From Auriscalpium vulgare (lineage: Eukaryota > Basidiomycota > Agaricomycetes > Russulales > Auriscalpiaceae): a stretch of DNA of 64,000 bases. Below the pieces are notes generated by a model. The model made no database searches, was not told the DNA's origin, and saw nothing but the letters and a program-made list of their open reading frames with translations. This document shows positions 35,054-46,371 of this stretch, one piece after another. The position numbers were made by a program, and so were the translations under genes. The stretch's first letter is position 1; each line of letters opens with the position of its first letter. Location: positions 1-64,000 of the forward strand of contig JAHBBC010000041.1 of assembly GCA_019915015.1 (NCBI GenBank), read 5' to 3'.

Positions 35054-37570
35054 TCATTGCGTGACGAAAGTCGCCTTGGCCGCCTGCATGTGGCGTGGAT
35101 CCGATAACGACGCCTGGGGGAGCGCCATCGCGTCCCTGTGCCTCTCGCGCTCGTACGACGCGGACGGGGCGGCGGAGCTCACGGCGGAGTCGGAAGACGT
35201 CGACGAGAGAATGGGCGAGGCGCGGCTCAGCATGTGTGGGAGCCGCTCCGACTGCTGCGCATGCATGGCGTGCGACTGCACAGGCGGGTGGGACAGGGGC
35301 GACGAGTAAAATGCGCCCCCAGGAAAGTTCCGCTTGGAGCCCTGGCGCACGCTCTGTGACGAGGGCACGTAGTGTGCAAACGAGACGTCGTTCGTGGGGG
35401 GGGAGGGGGAGGGCGTGAGGCCGTCGAAACTCGAAGGGCCGGCCTGGGAGTACACCTCGCTTCCTGAGGCCGAGCCAGCGGGCGAGGTGGAGATGAAGGA
35501 CGCGTCGTCGTAGCTGCCGCGGCGCAGGCCGGCGTAGGGCACCGCGATGGGCGGCGTCGTCGAGCTGGGCGCGGAGTGCGGGGAGCTTCCGGGCTCCTGT
35601 TTCGTCAGGGAAATCACCTTGTCCTTCCGGCGCCGCTGCGTGGTGATGCCCTCTTTTTTCGCCCTCGACCTGGCGTACCGCAGGCCGCAACTGTGGGGGT
35701 GAAACGTCAATCGGCTGGGATCCCGGCAATCTCGGAACCACTGCACTCACGCGTTACAAAGGTCCTTTTTGCCGCCGGGGCCCTTCCGCCACTCGGGACT
35801 CGTGGTGACCTTGCAGCTCGCGCACTTTGAGATACCCACGGGTGGGTTTCCTGAGCTCCGCCCGCCGTTCGAGTAGTGATCGCGTGGGTTGCTGGGGCTG
35901 CGCCGCTGGATAGTCCGCGCCGGGGGCACGATGTCGGCGGCGCTTGAGGGCGACGCCTGCTGACCCTCCGTGGTCGCATAGGTGTACGCCGGCGACAGCG
36001 ACCGATACGGCGGCGCTAATGGGCTGTCGGACTCGACGTACGCGGGGCATTGTGAGGCCCATTGCTGCTGCTGCTGCTGCTGCGGCTGTGCCGGTTGCTG
36101 CGGCTGATAAGATGGGGTCCGGATCGGGGTTGACGACTGGAAAGGGGGGGACGACGAGGGGGGCCACTGGTTGTAGTGCATGGGCGACGAGGAGTGCTCT
36201 ACGGCCTGCTGAGACCAATGCTGGGACGTCGAATAGTGCGATGGGGCCTGCGAGGGCACTTGGTGGGCGGCCTGAGGGAGATAGGGAGCGTAGCCGGAGT
36301 TCGATGGATGCATGGGGGGCAAGGCGTAGGATCCGGGCTGGTCGTAGTACGAGTGCGATTGCATATAGGCTTGCTCGTAGCTGGCGGCTTGCTGCATGGA
36401 CTCGGGGGTTGGACGGGGGTTGACCTTGTGGCAGGCGAAGATGATAGAACCTGGGAGGCTGTGAGCACAATGGAAAAGGAAAACAACGACCGTTCAACGT
36501 GCCATGCGGTATGAAAATACTCTCGACCTGTCTGACGCCGTCCTCTGAGGGCATGTTCTGTAGGGACTTGTAGCGGCGAGTGCAGCTGGTCTTCGCGTTG
36601 CTGGCTTCCTGCGCGTTAGTGCCGATTTGGACGTCCTCGGAGAGTTTGGCGAAATCACGGGCCGTGGGGCCGTGGTCCTGTCCGGGGGGCCAGCTGAGGA
36701 GGAGAGAGCGTTCTGTGGTGTTCATCATGATTTGGAAAACCCTTGACATGGAGCCGGACTGGGGGACGGCGGAGAAGAGCCTGGAGTAAAGGGCCTGCGC
36801 AGTGTGCTGGGTCATGGCGTCCGTGCCGCACCAATTGGACCAGCCTGTTTTGGCGTGCTCGTCGTTGTCGTAGGGTGTGAGGTCGACGGAGGCGTGGATG
36901 AAGCAAAGGACTAGGCCCTCGGCAGCCCAGTTGATAACGAGGTCGACGGCCATGTAGTTCTCGTCAATGGCGATTTTATCGGCGTCTGCCCAGTTGTGTG
37001 GGGGCCCTTGGTGGCCGAGGAGGCGCCGCACGCGGGAGAGGCGCGAGTAACGCATTCTGTGAAAGAGATGCGGTGCATGAGTGTGAAGGGTATGGAGCAA
37101 GGTCGGGGGGGCGAGGCGAGAAACGAGGCGTACCGGGTGACGCTGCCGTGCAAGTGTCTGCTCTGGAGCACGTTGCCGAGGTCCTGCTTTGCCGAAGCAT
37201 GTTCGTCTGGATGGACAAAGTCGAGGAGGGGCTTTCCAACGAGGAGGCCAGCCTGTTCCTGGAGGTGGAAGGAGAGGACGGGGTCGAGATAGACAAAGAC
37301 GAGGTCTGAGGAGAGGAGGGTCCAGTCTGCTCGGCGGGGAGATTAGAAGGCGCTCGAGAAGGCGGCGCGTGTTATGAACGATCGATGAATGATCGCGAAT
37401 GAAATAAACGCACAGCAGCGAGTCTCTCCGAGCTTTGGGAGGGAGTGATCGGACGGGTGGTTGTCGTCGTAGGAGGGGACTGGGACGGCGGGGCGGGGGG
37501 CGTGGACGGGGAGGACGGGGAAGTGGGGGAGGTCTGTGTCGTCGAAGGTGCGGTGGTGGGTGTAGCTCAT
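35054..37570 (-). CDS. PAS-GATA zinc-finger transcription factor, WC-2 (PHRB)-like
   Basis: Probable partner of the WC-1 blue-light photoreceptor. The start at 37570 gives MSYTHHRTFDDTDLPHFPVL. A PAS domain follows: LLSSDLVFVYLDPVLSFHLQ, AGLLVGKPLLDFVHPDEQAC, DLGNVLQSRHLHGSVTRMRY. It continues through ALYSRLFSAVPQSGSMSRVF and ARDFAKLSEDVQIGTNAQEA to the exon SIIFACHKVNPRPTPESMQQ. A Tyr/Pro/Gln-rich linker with a Q run precedes the zinc finger SKCASCKVTTSPEWRKGPGG..LCNACGLRYARSRAKKEG. The spacing is C-X2-C-X18-C-X2-C, the 18-residue loop of WC-1/WC-2 finger types rather than the 17 of nitrogen-type fungal GATA factors; an intron splits NA|CGLR. The C-terminus is Ser/Pro-rich. The WC-2 role is inferred from PAS plus the X18 finger. 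Confidence 0.82.
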
Positions 37571-38060
37571 GGCCGGGGCGAGGCGGGGGCGGGCAGGGGT
37601 CGATTCGCGGGGGTCGTGGGTGGACGTTAAGACGGGGAGATCAAAAGGAGGGCTGGCTGGAGAGACATGGATGAGCTGGTCGGTGGCTCCGACCCCGCGG
37701 CGCACACAGGGGTTCGGCCACATCTTATTTCATATCCCCTGGCCACTCCGGGCGTCCCTCCGCCGCGGCCGCCCGCGCACGGCGACCGCCGCGGCCGTCC
37801 GGGTGCGCGAGTCGGGCGGGCGGGCGGGCGCGGTGGGGGCGAGGGCGAGGAGAGGTGGCCGCCCATTGGAGGACGCGCCCCGGGGCAGACGCGTGACTGA
37901 CCTGATCGGGGCCCAGATCCGCCAGATCGCGCTTCCCGTCGCCGTCGAAAACTTCCCACCGCTGATGCGGCCCGCCTAACTCGTCGGCCGCCCTCGGCCG
38001 CCTAACTCATCGGCATCGCACCAACGCCCTCACGCAAACACTCACAAACACCCACCACCC
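37571..38060. promoter_or_regulatory. GC-rich divergent promoter, PAS-GATA / ankyrin gene
   Basis: About 490 bp between outward starts. The centre (about 37760-37880) is very GC-rich with runs such as gggcgggcgggcgggcg. Purine-rich and pyrimidine-rich strands separate toward the edges. Long open frames here are composition artefacts. A repeated ggccgcctaactc word occurs at about 37988 and 38000. Confidence 0.5.
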
Positions 38061-38953
38061 ATGCCCCGCACACAAGCAAACCTATGGGTCGCCGCCGGCG
38101 ACGGCGACCTCGCCCGTGTCAAGGTGCGCCCACACGCTCGCCCTCCGGCCCCCGCCCTAGACCCGCCCGACAGGAGCTCGTCGACGAACAATGCACGTCT
38201 CGTCTTTGTCCGCCGTGATCAGCCCTCACCGTTGTCTCAGCATCGGACCCCAATGCACCGGACCCCAACACCTACACCCCCATGTACAAGCCCCGCTTCA
38301 TCCTAAGCCCTCCATTCCTCACCCCGCCCCTTGTCCAGGCACGCCGCAGCGTCCTACGGCCACCTCCACGTCCTCGACTTCCTCATCTCGCGTGGTATGC
38401 ATCCATACGTCATCCACCACACCCCTCTTATCTTGCTCGCACAGGCGGTGATGTCAACGTAGCTGACTCGGACGGAGACACCCCGCTCTACACCGTCGAG
38501 AACCTACAGACCGCCCAGTTCCTCGTCGACCACGGCGCCCTCGTCAACAGAGCGAACAACGACGGGCTTTCCGTACGTTCCCCCCCCCCCGCCCCACATC
38601 CCGCGTCCCGTGCTCACGCCGCCCAGCCGGCCGACGCTCTCGCAGACGACTTTCCCGACGTCGCCGCCTACCTCGCCGCGTCGACCGGCCCAGCGCACGC
38701 CCAGCCCTCGCAGCACTCGCAGGAGGCCGCCTCGGAGCAGCTGACGTCGTCGCTCATGCGCGACGTCGAGGACATCATGACCCGCGCCGAGGCGGAGGGG
38801 CGCGACCCCGACGCGGAGCTGCGCGCGGCGGTCGAGCGCACGGTCGTGCAGGGCGTCGTCTCGGGGTACAGCATGGCGAACGACGCGGGGGACGTCGCGC
38901 GGCGGGACGGCGGCGACGGGGACGCTGCCAAGCGGCGACGGCTGGACGACTGA
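38061..38953 (+). CDS. Small ankyrin-repeat protein
   Basis: Ankyrin-repeat adaptor, no enzyme motif. Exon 1 MPRTQANLWVAAGDGDLARV joins ELVDEQ, then SDPNAPDPNTYTPM, HAAASYGHLHVLDFLISR, GGDVNVADSDGDTPLYTVEN and LQTAQFLVDHGALVNRANND, making two full repeats with the usual TPLH/LL pattern weakly kept (TPLYTVEN). The C-terminal part is acidic and helical (SLMRDVEDIMTRAEAEGRDP, AAVERTVVQGVVSGYSM) and ends KRRRLDD, a possible nuclear signal. The intron after ELVDEQ lacks a consensus GT donor at the position giving the best join (GCACGT, a possible GC-AG intron); a GTCTTT donor 12 bp downstream also keeps frame. Similar short ankyrin proteins occur widely in fungi. Confidence 0.78.
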
Positions 38954-40132
38954 AATATTCACACTGGAAAATGCAGTTCAAGTTGTGGGGTCGGGGACGC
39001 GCCAAAGTTGCCGTCGCGGCCTTCCCAGTGCGGAGAGAGTTATAGGCTTCTGAGTGCAGTGCGAGCGTGAGCAGCCAAGACGTCGGGATGCATCACCAAA
39101 GCGGGCCACCCAGGAACGCGTCGCCCCGTTCCACCCCGACCTGTCACGGTCAGACAACAGCGATGTATCAGACCGTCCGTGGTGCAGGGTCATCACCACC
39201 ACCGTGCAGCGCCTCGAATTTTGATTAGAGACTAGGTTACCTCGGTGATCTTCAGGCTATACGTACGGGCAGTGGACATCAGTTTAGCCATTAGATTGCC
39301 GACATTTCCGTCCAACTTCCGTGGCGCTGCTTGGGGTCGACTGACGAGCTCTTGGATGAGCCTCCGGCTTTATCGCGCCATCACCGCAGTTGGCTCCCCA
39401 TCCACAGGACAGAATTCTACATTGTAGCATGAGGCTGTATTTGCAGCATGAGGCTAAAGTCAAGCAAACTGTCTGAATAATTTGCAATTGCTAGGCACGC
39501 ATGCATGCTCCATTATTCGTCTCCAAGGTCCGGTCTCAACGGCGGATGCATCGAGAACAACGGATCACCGTGCCGCTTTTTCTTCTTCTTTTTCAGGTAT
39601 TAATTAAAAAAGTACTTATCGTAGCTTACCTTCGGCCGACAGCGGATCTGCAGCGGGCCCGCCGCGCACAGAGCAATATTGCGGGCCAACAAAGGCTGTG
39701 ACGACCGCGAATCGCGCGGCGGTGGCAAGCGGCCGTGATCATGGCGCACAACGATCGGCACGTCTCGCCGAGGCTGCGACTCGGTTTGGCGATCCCCCTT
39801 CTCTGATGCCGGCCTGGGATCTTGCTACACAATCGCAATGACCGTTGCGGAAGACGGGAGGCCTGGATCGCTGCTCGGATCACAGGCCTATAATAGCGGT
39901 CGATCGCGAGGCCGCTCACAGGCACTGTGGCTTGAGCTCGCATCGGTGGCAACGTCCAGCAGCGCAGAGCAGGCAAAGTTCGTTGTGCGCTTGGCAGTTG
40001 TAACCGTGGCGGAGGCGCGGTGATGAACGCGACGCGCGAGCCAAACAACGCCGAAGCTTAGCCGCCATCTATCACCGCCGCGCGTCCCTTCTGCCCCCCG
40101 ACTCCGCCTCCCGAGCACACGCGCGCGACACA
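38954..40132. other. Intergenic region upstream of PRMT5; nothing recognised
   Basis: About 1.2 kb. Open frames on both strands lack domains or splice support. A T-rich tract (tttttcttcttctttttcag) at about 39578 is followed by an AT-rich patch (attaattaaaaaagtac). I see no gene, RNA or transposon end. Confidence 0.4.
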
Positions 40133-43100
40133 ATGGCAATGGCGGCTTCGTGGGACGTCGCGATGGCGCTCGCCACCTTCCTGTCCGCAGAGGACGTCGA
40201 CTTCCAGGCGCCCGCGGCCGCCCTGCGCGACGGCGCGGACACCCCGGTGCTCGAGGCCGTCGCGCACGCGCACACGCGCGGGTACGACGTCGTCTGCCTG
40301 CCGCTGACGACGGACAAGTGGCGCGAGCGCTGGCGGCGCATGTGCATCAGCACCATGGGCGCGGACGAGCTGGGCGAGGGCGCGGAGGCGGAGGCGCGCG
40401 CGGAGGCGTGGCGGGCGAACCCTGTGTTCGAGCTCGGGGAGGTCACAATGACGCGTCTTGGTATGTGCGTGCGTCGCGGCATCTGTGGCCCAGGCTGACC
40501 GGACAGACGAGGCGGACGGCGTCGCGGTGATGCTCTCCGACTGGCTCGAGCTCGACGCCGCGGACGACTGGGTGCGCCACGACTCGGAGATCGTACGTCG
40601 CGGGATCGCCTTTCCGGGGCCGCACGCTCACGCTCGCACCGCAGGCGCTGCAGCAGGAGCTGTCGTACGCGTCGTACCTCGACGTGCACACCGCGATCCT
40701 GCCGCCCCCGCGCAACAGGGACCAGATCGCGTCGTACGGGCGCACGATCAACACCTGCCTCTCCCGCACGCCGTACATGCAGCTCTCCGTGCGCCTGCCC
40801 ATCTACGATCCGTCCATCTTCCGCCCGCACGCGTCTCAGGCGAGCTCGCCCGCGTCGCCCTCGTTCGCGCCCGAGCCGCCCTCGACGCCCTCGATCCGCA
40901 CGCCCGAGCCGCCCACCACGCCATCGACGAAGGCCTCCGAGGCGGAGCTCAACGCGACATGGGAGATGTGGGACATTGTCCGCTCGCTGTGCGCGTACAG
41001 TCCACGATTAACCCTCAGTGCGTGCATGTGCTCTGCGCCGCTGTGCCTGCTGCATCTGACGCGCCTGTGTGATTGCTCTGTGCAGCGCTAGACCTCACGC
41101 CGCCGCTTCCCTCTGTGCCCGGGGTACTGAATAGGTGGGCTGCGGAGCCCATCAGACATGTATTTCTCCCGGCGTCAACGTTCATCGCGAACGGCAAGGG
41201 GTACCCTGTGCTCCCGAAGGGGTCGCAGATGTTTATCCGCGATATCATGAAGGTACAGTACGATATGGCGCAGCGCATATGATGCATGATGAGATCTGAC
41301 CCGTGGCGCAGCACCGGCCCATAGTCATGCTGTCCAGGGCAGGCGCCGGCCTGCACGCGAAGGGCGGCGAGGCGGCGTATCTGCAATACGTCCGGCACCT
41401 AGAGAAGACTAGCCCGACGGTGGTGCAGGCCAAGACACCCGGGACGGTGGAGAACTTTGCCCGCGGGTATCAAGATTATCTGCAGGCGCCGTTGCAGGTG
41501 CGCGCACATCACATGTTCGCGGGCTCTCAGGGAGGACTGACGCCCGGCTGCGCGTACCGCGTGCTTTGCCAGCCCCTCATGGATAACCTGCAGAGCGTTA
41601 CATATCAGACATTTGAGCAGGACCCGGTGAAGTATCAAAAGTACGAAGAGGTGAGCGCCCGCCGAGGTGTATTTCCGCGGACACCGATGTTTCGCCCCGC
41701 GGTAGGCAGTCTACCAAGCCCTCGTCGAGTGGCCCGAATCGGAGAAGATGTAAGCGTAAATCCGTCAAAATTTGTCTTTTACCTCACCTTGCCGTAGCGT
41801 GATTGCTGTGGCTGGAGCCGGTCGGGGCCCGCTGGTAGCGAGGTGTTTGCTCGCAATCGAGCGGTCAAAGCGATCAGCTCTCGTCTACGCCGTGGAGAAA
41901 AACCCCAACGCATTCGTAACGTGAGTTGCTCGAACATAGCGAGACGGAACACTGACCGCATGTCGGACCGAAGTCTCCAGCGTCGCAAGGCGACCGAATG
42001 GAGGGAGCAGGTGGAGCTGCTCTTTGGCGATATGCGCACCATCCAGGTTCCCGAGAAGGCCGATATTATCGTCAGCGAGCTGCTGGGATCGTTTGGCGAT
42101 AACGAGCTCAGCCCCGAATGCCTCGACGGTGCGATGCGCTTTTTGAAACGTACGTACGGATGTCCGCTGTCTCCTGCGCACAGAATGCACGACAGGCAGG
42201 CGGAACGCTGACACTGGTTTCAGCGGAGGGCATCTCGATACCTGCGTCGTACTCGGCTTACATGGCGCCGCTGTCCTCGTCAAAGCTGTACAACGAGGTT
42301 CGCGCAGGAAAAGACGACAAGGCGACGGAGACGCCGTATGTCGTCATGTTTGAGGCCGTCAACATCCTCAGCGACCACGGCGGCGGCCACGGGCGGCGGT
42401 GCGGTCCGCAAGTGCAGGAGTGCTGGTACTTCGAGCACCCGCGGCGGGACGCGTTCCTGAACGAGCAAGGTTCGTCGTCGGTAGTCGCATGTGGGTACGT
42501 GCCGTGTTTGACCTAACGTTAACTTAGGTCTGCCGCCGACGAACAGCCACAACACGCGCTCGGCGAAAATGACGTTCCACATCCCCCACGCGGGCGTCTT
42601 ACACGGGCTCGCAGGCTACTTCGAGGCGACGCTCTACGGCGAGGTCGGCCTCAGCATACACCCGCAACGGAAGGATCTCGTCTCCAAGGACATGCTCAGC
42701 TGGTTTCCCATTTTCTTCCCTCTAAGGGTATACCTATACATCCCCGTCCTGCCGGATTCCGGAATTTCTGACACTTATTTGCATGACAGGAACCGCTCTA
42801 CCTGCCAAGCAACTCCGAGCTCCAGGTGTCGATATGGCGCCTGACGAACCAGCGGCAGGTGTGGTACGAGTGGTACGCGGAGTCCTTTCTCCCCGTGTAC
42901 CATCCGCTCTCGGAGAAGCAGAAGAGCGGATCCCCGCGGGTCGACGGGCGCGGCTCGTTCGCCGCCGCCGCCGCGACGCCGTTTGCTACGCCGAGCCCAC
43001 TGATCGACGCCATCGACAATCCCTTCATCACTGCCGATCGGCCGGTGAAGGTGAAAGAGGTCACGAAGCGCGCGGAAGAGGTCACGAATATCGAGACCGG

Positions 43101-43167
43101 CGTCGTGAAAATTGGGCAGACGTCTCTGCATAATCCGGGGGGCAGGAGCAGCTGGATCGGGCTCTGA
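40133..43167 (+). CDS. PRMT5: Type II protein arginine methyltransferase PRMT5 (Skb1/Hsl7)
   Basis: Makes symmetric dimethylarginine on histones, Sm proteins and others. The start at 40133 gives [20 protein letters not shown]. The N-terminal TIM-barrel part includes [40 protein letters not shown] and [20 protein letters not shown], with a Ser/Pro-rich insert near 40840-40950. The catalytic half has [20 protein letters not shown] with the Phe that sets symmetric dimethylation, SAM-binding [29 protein letters not shown], and the double-E loop [20 protein letters not shown]. The beta-barrel follows ([55 protein letters not shown]). It ends GGRSSWIGL. About ten exons. A decayed copy of its last third lies at 46.4 kb. 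Confidence 0.95.
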
Positions 43168-43521
43168 GCGTTGGATTTAGGGTTTCTGCGTGAACTGGTA
43201 TTCGATGTAGCATTATAAGTTATAGTTGCGGCATTTGTATCGTTTGGTACTGTAGGTCCTACTGGAAATGGCGGCAGCCGTCGAATTTCAGCATATGCTA
43301 TGCTATGCACCGTAAACCTGCTTCCCATGCAAAAAGACATCGATAGGTGATGCGTTTCCTCGGTCCTCGCAGTGTGCGGAGGGGGATGGTGGCTGGCGGG
43401 CGCCCAGTACTCGCTGATTTAGCACGCCGTGGCGTCTGCAGGCTGTATGAAGCGCTGCTGGATAAGCTGCATCGACGGATCTCAGTAAATCGCATCGATG
43501 AGATTGAGAATCTTACCCCAG
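43168..43521. other. Convergent spacer PRMT5 / kinase A
   Basis: About 350 bp. Contains gccgtcgaatttcagcatat (about 43277), which recurs at about 46774 in the duplicated block. No gene is seen. Confidence 0.5.
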
Positions 43522-44863
43522 TTACTGTCCGACGATCCTTTTTAACTGGAAGAATGTCTCTCGAGCGGCGGCAACGGTGTCGTAGACTACCCGCACTGGG
43601 ACGGACTCGTCTCGTGGTCGTAGGCGCCAGCGTAGTTCCGTGGACGTGAGCGAGAAAGACATCCTCCTGAATTCGGCAAGTGCGACCTCCGCGCTCGGTC
43701 TACTAGACGCAACTTGCTGTGTCATTGCGTTGACCAGGGGAGTAAGGAAATCGAGACCGTGGTAATTCTGCGAAACACGGTGAGCTGGTTGCTATTGAAT
43801 GCGTTGAGCACCCAGACTCACCAATAAAAACTCTTTCTTATATAGATTTCCCAAGATGAAGATGTCCGCCTTAAAGGCATCGTAGGGGACGTCGTCTGAT
43901 AGCTCCGGCAATTCTTTGTCGCGTCCTTGTCGCCCAGTGACGAACGGCGACGCACCCGGCGGAAAGCGAGTGGAGATGCCGAAGTCAATGAAGTAGTAGC
44001 GTACAGGATGATCAATGCGGGACAGCGGTGTGATTATATACACAGCGTCAGGAGAGCAGTCTCTCCGTAAAGGGTGATGGCCGTTGGGATAGAGCGGGCG
44101 AGCGTCCATCATGATATTGGCCGGGGCACAATCACTGCGGATCCATGTGAAGATGAGAAGCTAGGAAGCAAAAGTCCAGAGACATACCGATGAGCAACTC
44201 CTTGACTGTGGAGAAACACAAGACCCTAGAAGATGGGAAAGTCTCGCTTCATGCACCCCGAAACCGGCTGCGAATGCACGAACCTCTAGAGTTTGATGCA
44301 CGAAGTCGAGGACCTCCCCTACGGCTCCAAAGGGTGGATCGTCGAATGGACGTAGAAAGGGCATGACCATGAACCAGTTTTCACGTCCTAGTGGATCTTG
44401 AAACGCGTCGAGGATCGGAACGCAATGATTCATTGGGTTAGTGAGCAGAGGCTCAGTCACCAAAGACTGCGCGAGATCGATCTCAGCCCTGCCGCGTTCA
44501 ACGCACTTGATTGACACGAAGACTTTGTCGCGCCAAGTAGCGTCGAGGACATGTGGATTCTGGTATAGGGCTAGTTTCAAGTTACAGCGTGTCCGAATCG
44601 ACGAACACACCCACATGTAAGATGATGGAGTCCTCGCAGAACATCGGATCTACCCTGGTACCCACCCACGATGGAGTCCATGACGGATGATATCGAGGTC
44701 TCAGCTTGTAGCCGCGAGAGGAGAACATCCGCCAACGATCCGTCCACCATTTCTCTGCCGGAAGAAGGTTGTAGACCCCTTGCTGTGTGGCAGTCTCGTA
44801 AAGCTTTACATGTTCAGGAGACAGCAGCGCATATCCTGGCATCCTCGACTCGTCAACGGGCAT
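43522..44863 (-). CDS. Protein-kinase-like gene A (fungal expanded family)
   Basis: Kinase-fold protein; I do not recognise a named family beyond an expanded basidiomycete group. Exon 1 starts MPVDESRMPGYALLSPEHVK and continues LPAEKWWTDRWRMFSSRGYK, then SWVGTRVDPMFCEDSIILH. Exon 2 (NPHVLDATWRDKVFVSIKCV) holds the candidate ATP-anchoring Lys in VSIK, then NHCVPILDAFQDPLGRENWF and DFVHQTLE. Exon 3 (GLVFLHSQGVAHR) joins DCAPANIMMDARPLYPNG, giving an HRD..N catalytic loop (HRDCAPAN). The metal-binding DFG is in RYYFIDFGISTRFPPG. A last exon runs NYHGLDFLTPLVNAMTQQVA to KRIVGQ. All four splice joins keep frame, so this copy looks intact. It is convergent with PRMT5. A frameshifted copy lies at 47.1-48.4 kb. 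Confidence 0.78.
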
Positions 44864-45317
44864 AGGGGCGAGAGGTATAAGGACATGAAGGTAGTGGTTG
44901 AGTGCAAGCTGAGCACGATGGACTACTACGATGGCCGGAGGACCTACTGGGACCAACAGCGACAAACAGCGCGTGGTCGACGCGTGTCGAGCTCGGGACG
45001 CTCCGACTCCCGCATGCGCACCTCCAGCCTGATCCAGCAACGCGCCATCCTCGTGCTCGCTTACTTGCTAGACTCAGCGAACGTCCGACCGCAGATATAT
45101 GCTGGAGGGCCGACTCTTGATGGCAATCCCTCGATCTTGTCGACATATTCCACCCTAGCTCTCTTCGCCCAGGAGCTCCCGTTCTTCGTTTTCTTCGCCA
45201 GCCACGCACTGTGCATTGATCTCAGCAGCTCGCCATTCTGTCCTTGTGCCATAGAGAGTACGCCACATCTCATCTCGACTTGTCCAGCGTACTCAGAGTC
45301 AATCCCCAAAACAGCAC
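44864..45317. promoter_or_regulatory. Divergent promoter of kinase A and the 45.3-kb gene
   Basis: About 455 bp between outward starts. Its left end (about 44870-44965, with ggacctactgggaccaacag) is repeated at about 48440-48515 in the second block. Open frames crossing it look non-coding. Confidence 0.4.
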
Positions 45318-46197
45318 ATGTCGGTCTCGTATGGCATCGAGATGTTCGGACTGGTCGCTGGCATCTTGTCGACTATCGCATTGATCTCCACGCTGCTTCA
45401 CTACTACCTTCCTTCGGCAAGAATGCGGGAGTTGGACACGTTAATGGAGGAAACGGAGACGTTGTTCCACGATGCTCAAGAGCAGGGACTCCTGATTGAC
45501 CAGGCATTCGTGTCCAAGACCGGATTGCATCTCGCATCGTGTGTGACTTACATGTTGTCTTGTATCTTTGTTCTAACTCGTCCCAGTCTGCGCCATAACA
45601 TCTTCTTCCTACGTGCCCAGGTGTACTCCGCTCGGACAGTTCGGCAGCAGACTGTGGAGATGCTCAAAGGACTCTCGATCAAAATCGGATTCACTTGCGG
45701 GGAAGTCAAGATCGTACGAGCGACAATATCCGTGAGCTTCATCGAGTTGCGGCGATCGAAACGTGCTGATTTCCGTAATACTGATAGTCAACGAGTGCCG
45801 AGCAAAGGAAGAAGCTTGAGGAGCAAAGACAGAACCTCGGGGAGCAAAGTGATTTCCAACATGTTACAAAACTGGCTGCTTCAAGCACGTCGTGCGAAGG
45901 CCATGGCGGTACGTCCGTCAGAAATGGGAGGCTCTTGAACTGATAAAATCACGCTCACCGCAGAAGGCGCACTTGAGCGTGCTGGAACGTTCAGCTCAGA
46001 TACTAGTGAGCACATTTGATGTTGTGCGGAAGCCCACAACTTTCTCACTGTCAGTTTCTCAGCTACACTCGGCGGATCTCTTGAAGAGATGCATGACCGC
46101 CAGGGAGAGACGCTCCCTTCGAAAGCGAGCGCTGGCTGGGAACAATTGCCGTTTGCCCAGGTTCCTGCCTGTTGTTAATCCATCCACTGGTTCATAA
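45318..46197 (+). CDS. Membrane-anchored hypothetical protein, possibly damaged
   Basis: Starts MSVSYGIEMFGLVAGILSTI, with one N-terminal hydrophobic segment (MFGLVAGILSTIALISTLLH), then a helical region (MRELDTLMEETETLFHDAQE, QGLLIDQAFVSKTGLHLAS). A stop-free intron-like piece follows, then NIFFLRAQVYSARTVRQQTV and MLKGLSIKIGFTCGEVKIVR. A GTACGT..CGCAG intron (about 45909-45961) joins KAHLSVLERSAQIL in frame. The next coding-looking piece, GGSLEEMHDRQGETLPSKAS then AGWEQLPFAQ, lies in a frame I could not join cleanly, so a frameshift or missed exon is likely. A related piece at 48.6 kb (GPLEERHKCQGPQSLTDGWE) supports that this last frame is coding. The true 3' end is uncertain. Confidence 0.45.
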
Positions 46198-46345
46198 TCA
46201 TGTATTCAACAATGCAAACTCCTATCATATTGGTGGTCTCCAGTTCCTCCTCTTCAAGCCCCGAACCAGCGGCTGGCATATGAGATCGTATATGGCGTTC
46301 GACGAGACCGCAATATCCCTTCATGTTCAACGCTCAAATTTTGAG

Positions 46346-46367
46346 AAAGGCTCCTTCGAGCCGGGTT
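46346..46367 (-). repeat. tRNA-Tyr 3'-end fragment at duplication edge
   Basis: ctccttcgagccgggtt (46351-46367) matches 17 of 17 bases with the 3' end of the intact tRNA-Tyr at 48867 plus flank; with the bases aaag just before, the match is 21 of 22. The remainder of the tRNA is absent. It sits immediately left of the PRMT5-derived block. Confidence 0.7.
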
Positions 46368-46371
46368 TGGT

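Noticed and set aside
35754..37100. A 448-codon frame taken as one protein
   Set aside because: Only its first part is in the coding frame of the PAS-GATA gene; the rest runs through an intron into a shadow frame of the Gln/Tyr-rich linker.
37571..38060. Long Gly/Arg-rich frames in the PAS-GATA/ankyrin promoter
   Set aside because: They follow purine-rich strand bias and GC content; neither end fits a gene model.
39626..40048. Open frames on both strands upstream of PRMT5
   Set aside because: No domain, no splice pairs and Arg-rich composition typical of non-coding GC-rich DNA.
44687..45499. 270-codon plus-strand frame overlapping kinase A exon 1
   Set aside because: It is antisense to conserved kinase exon sequence, and its protein lacks any family resemblance.
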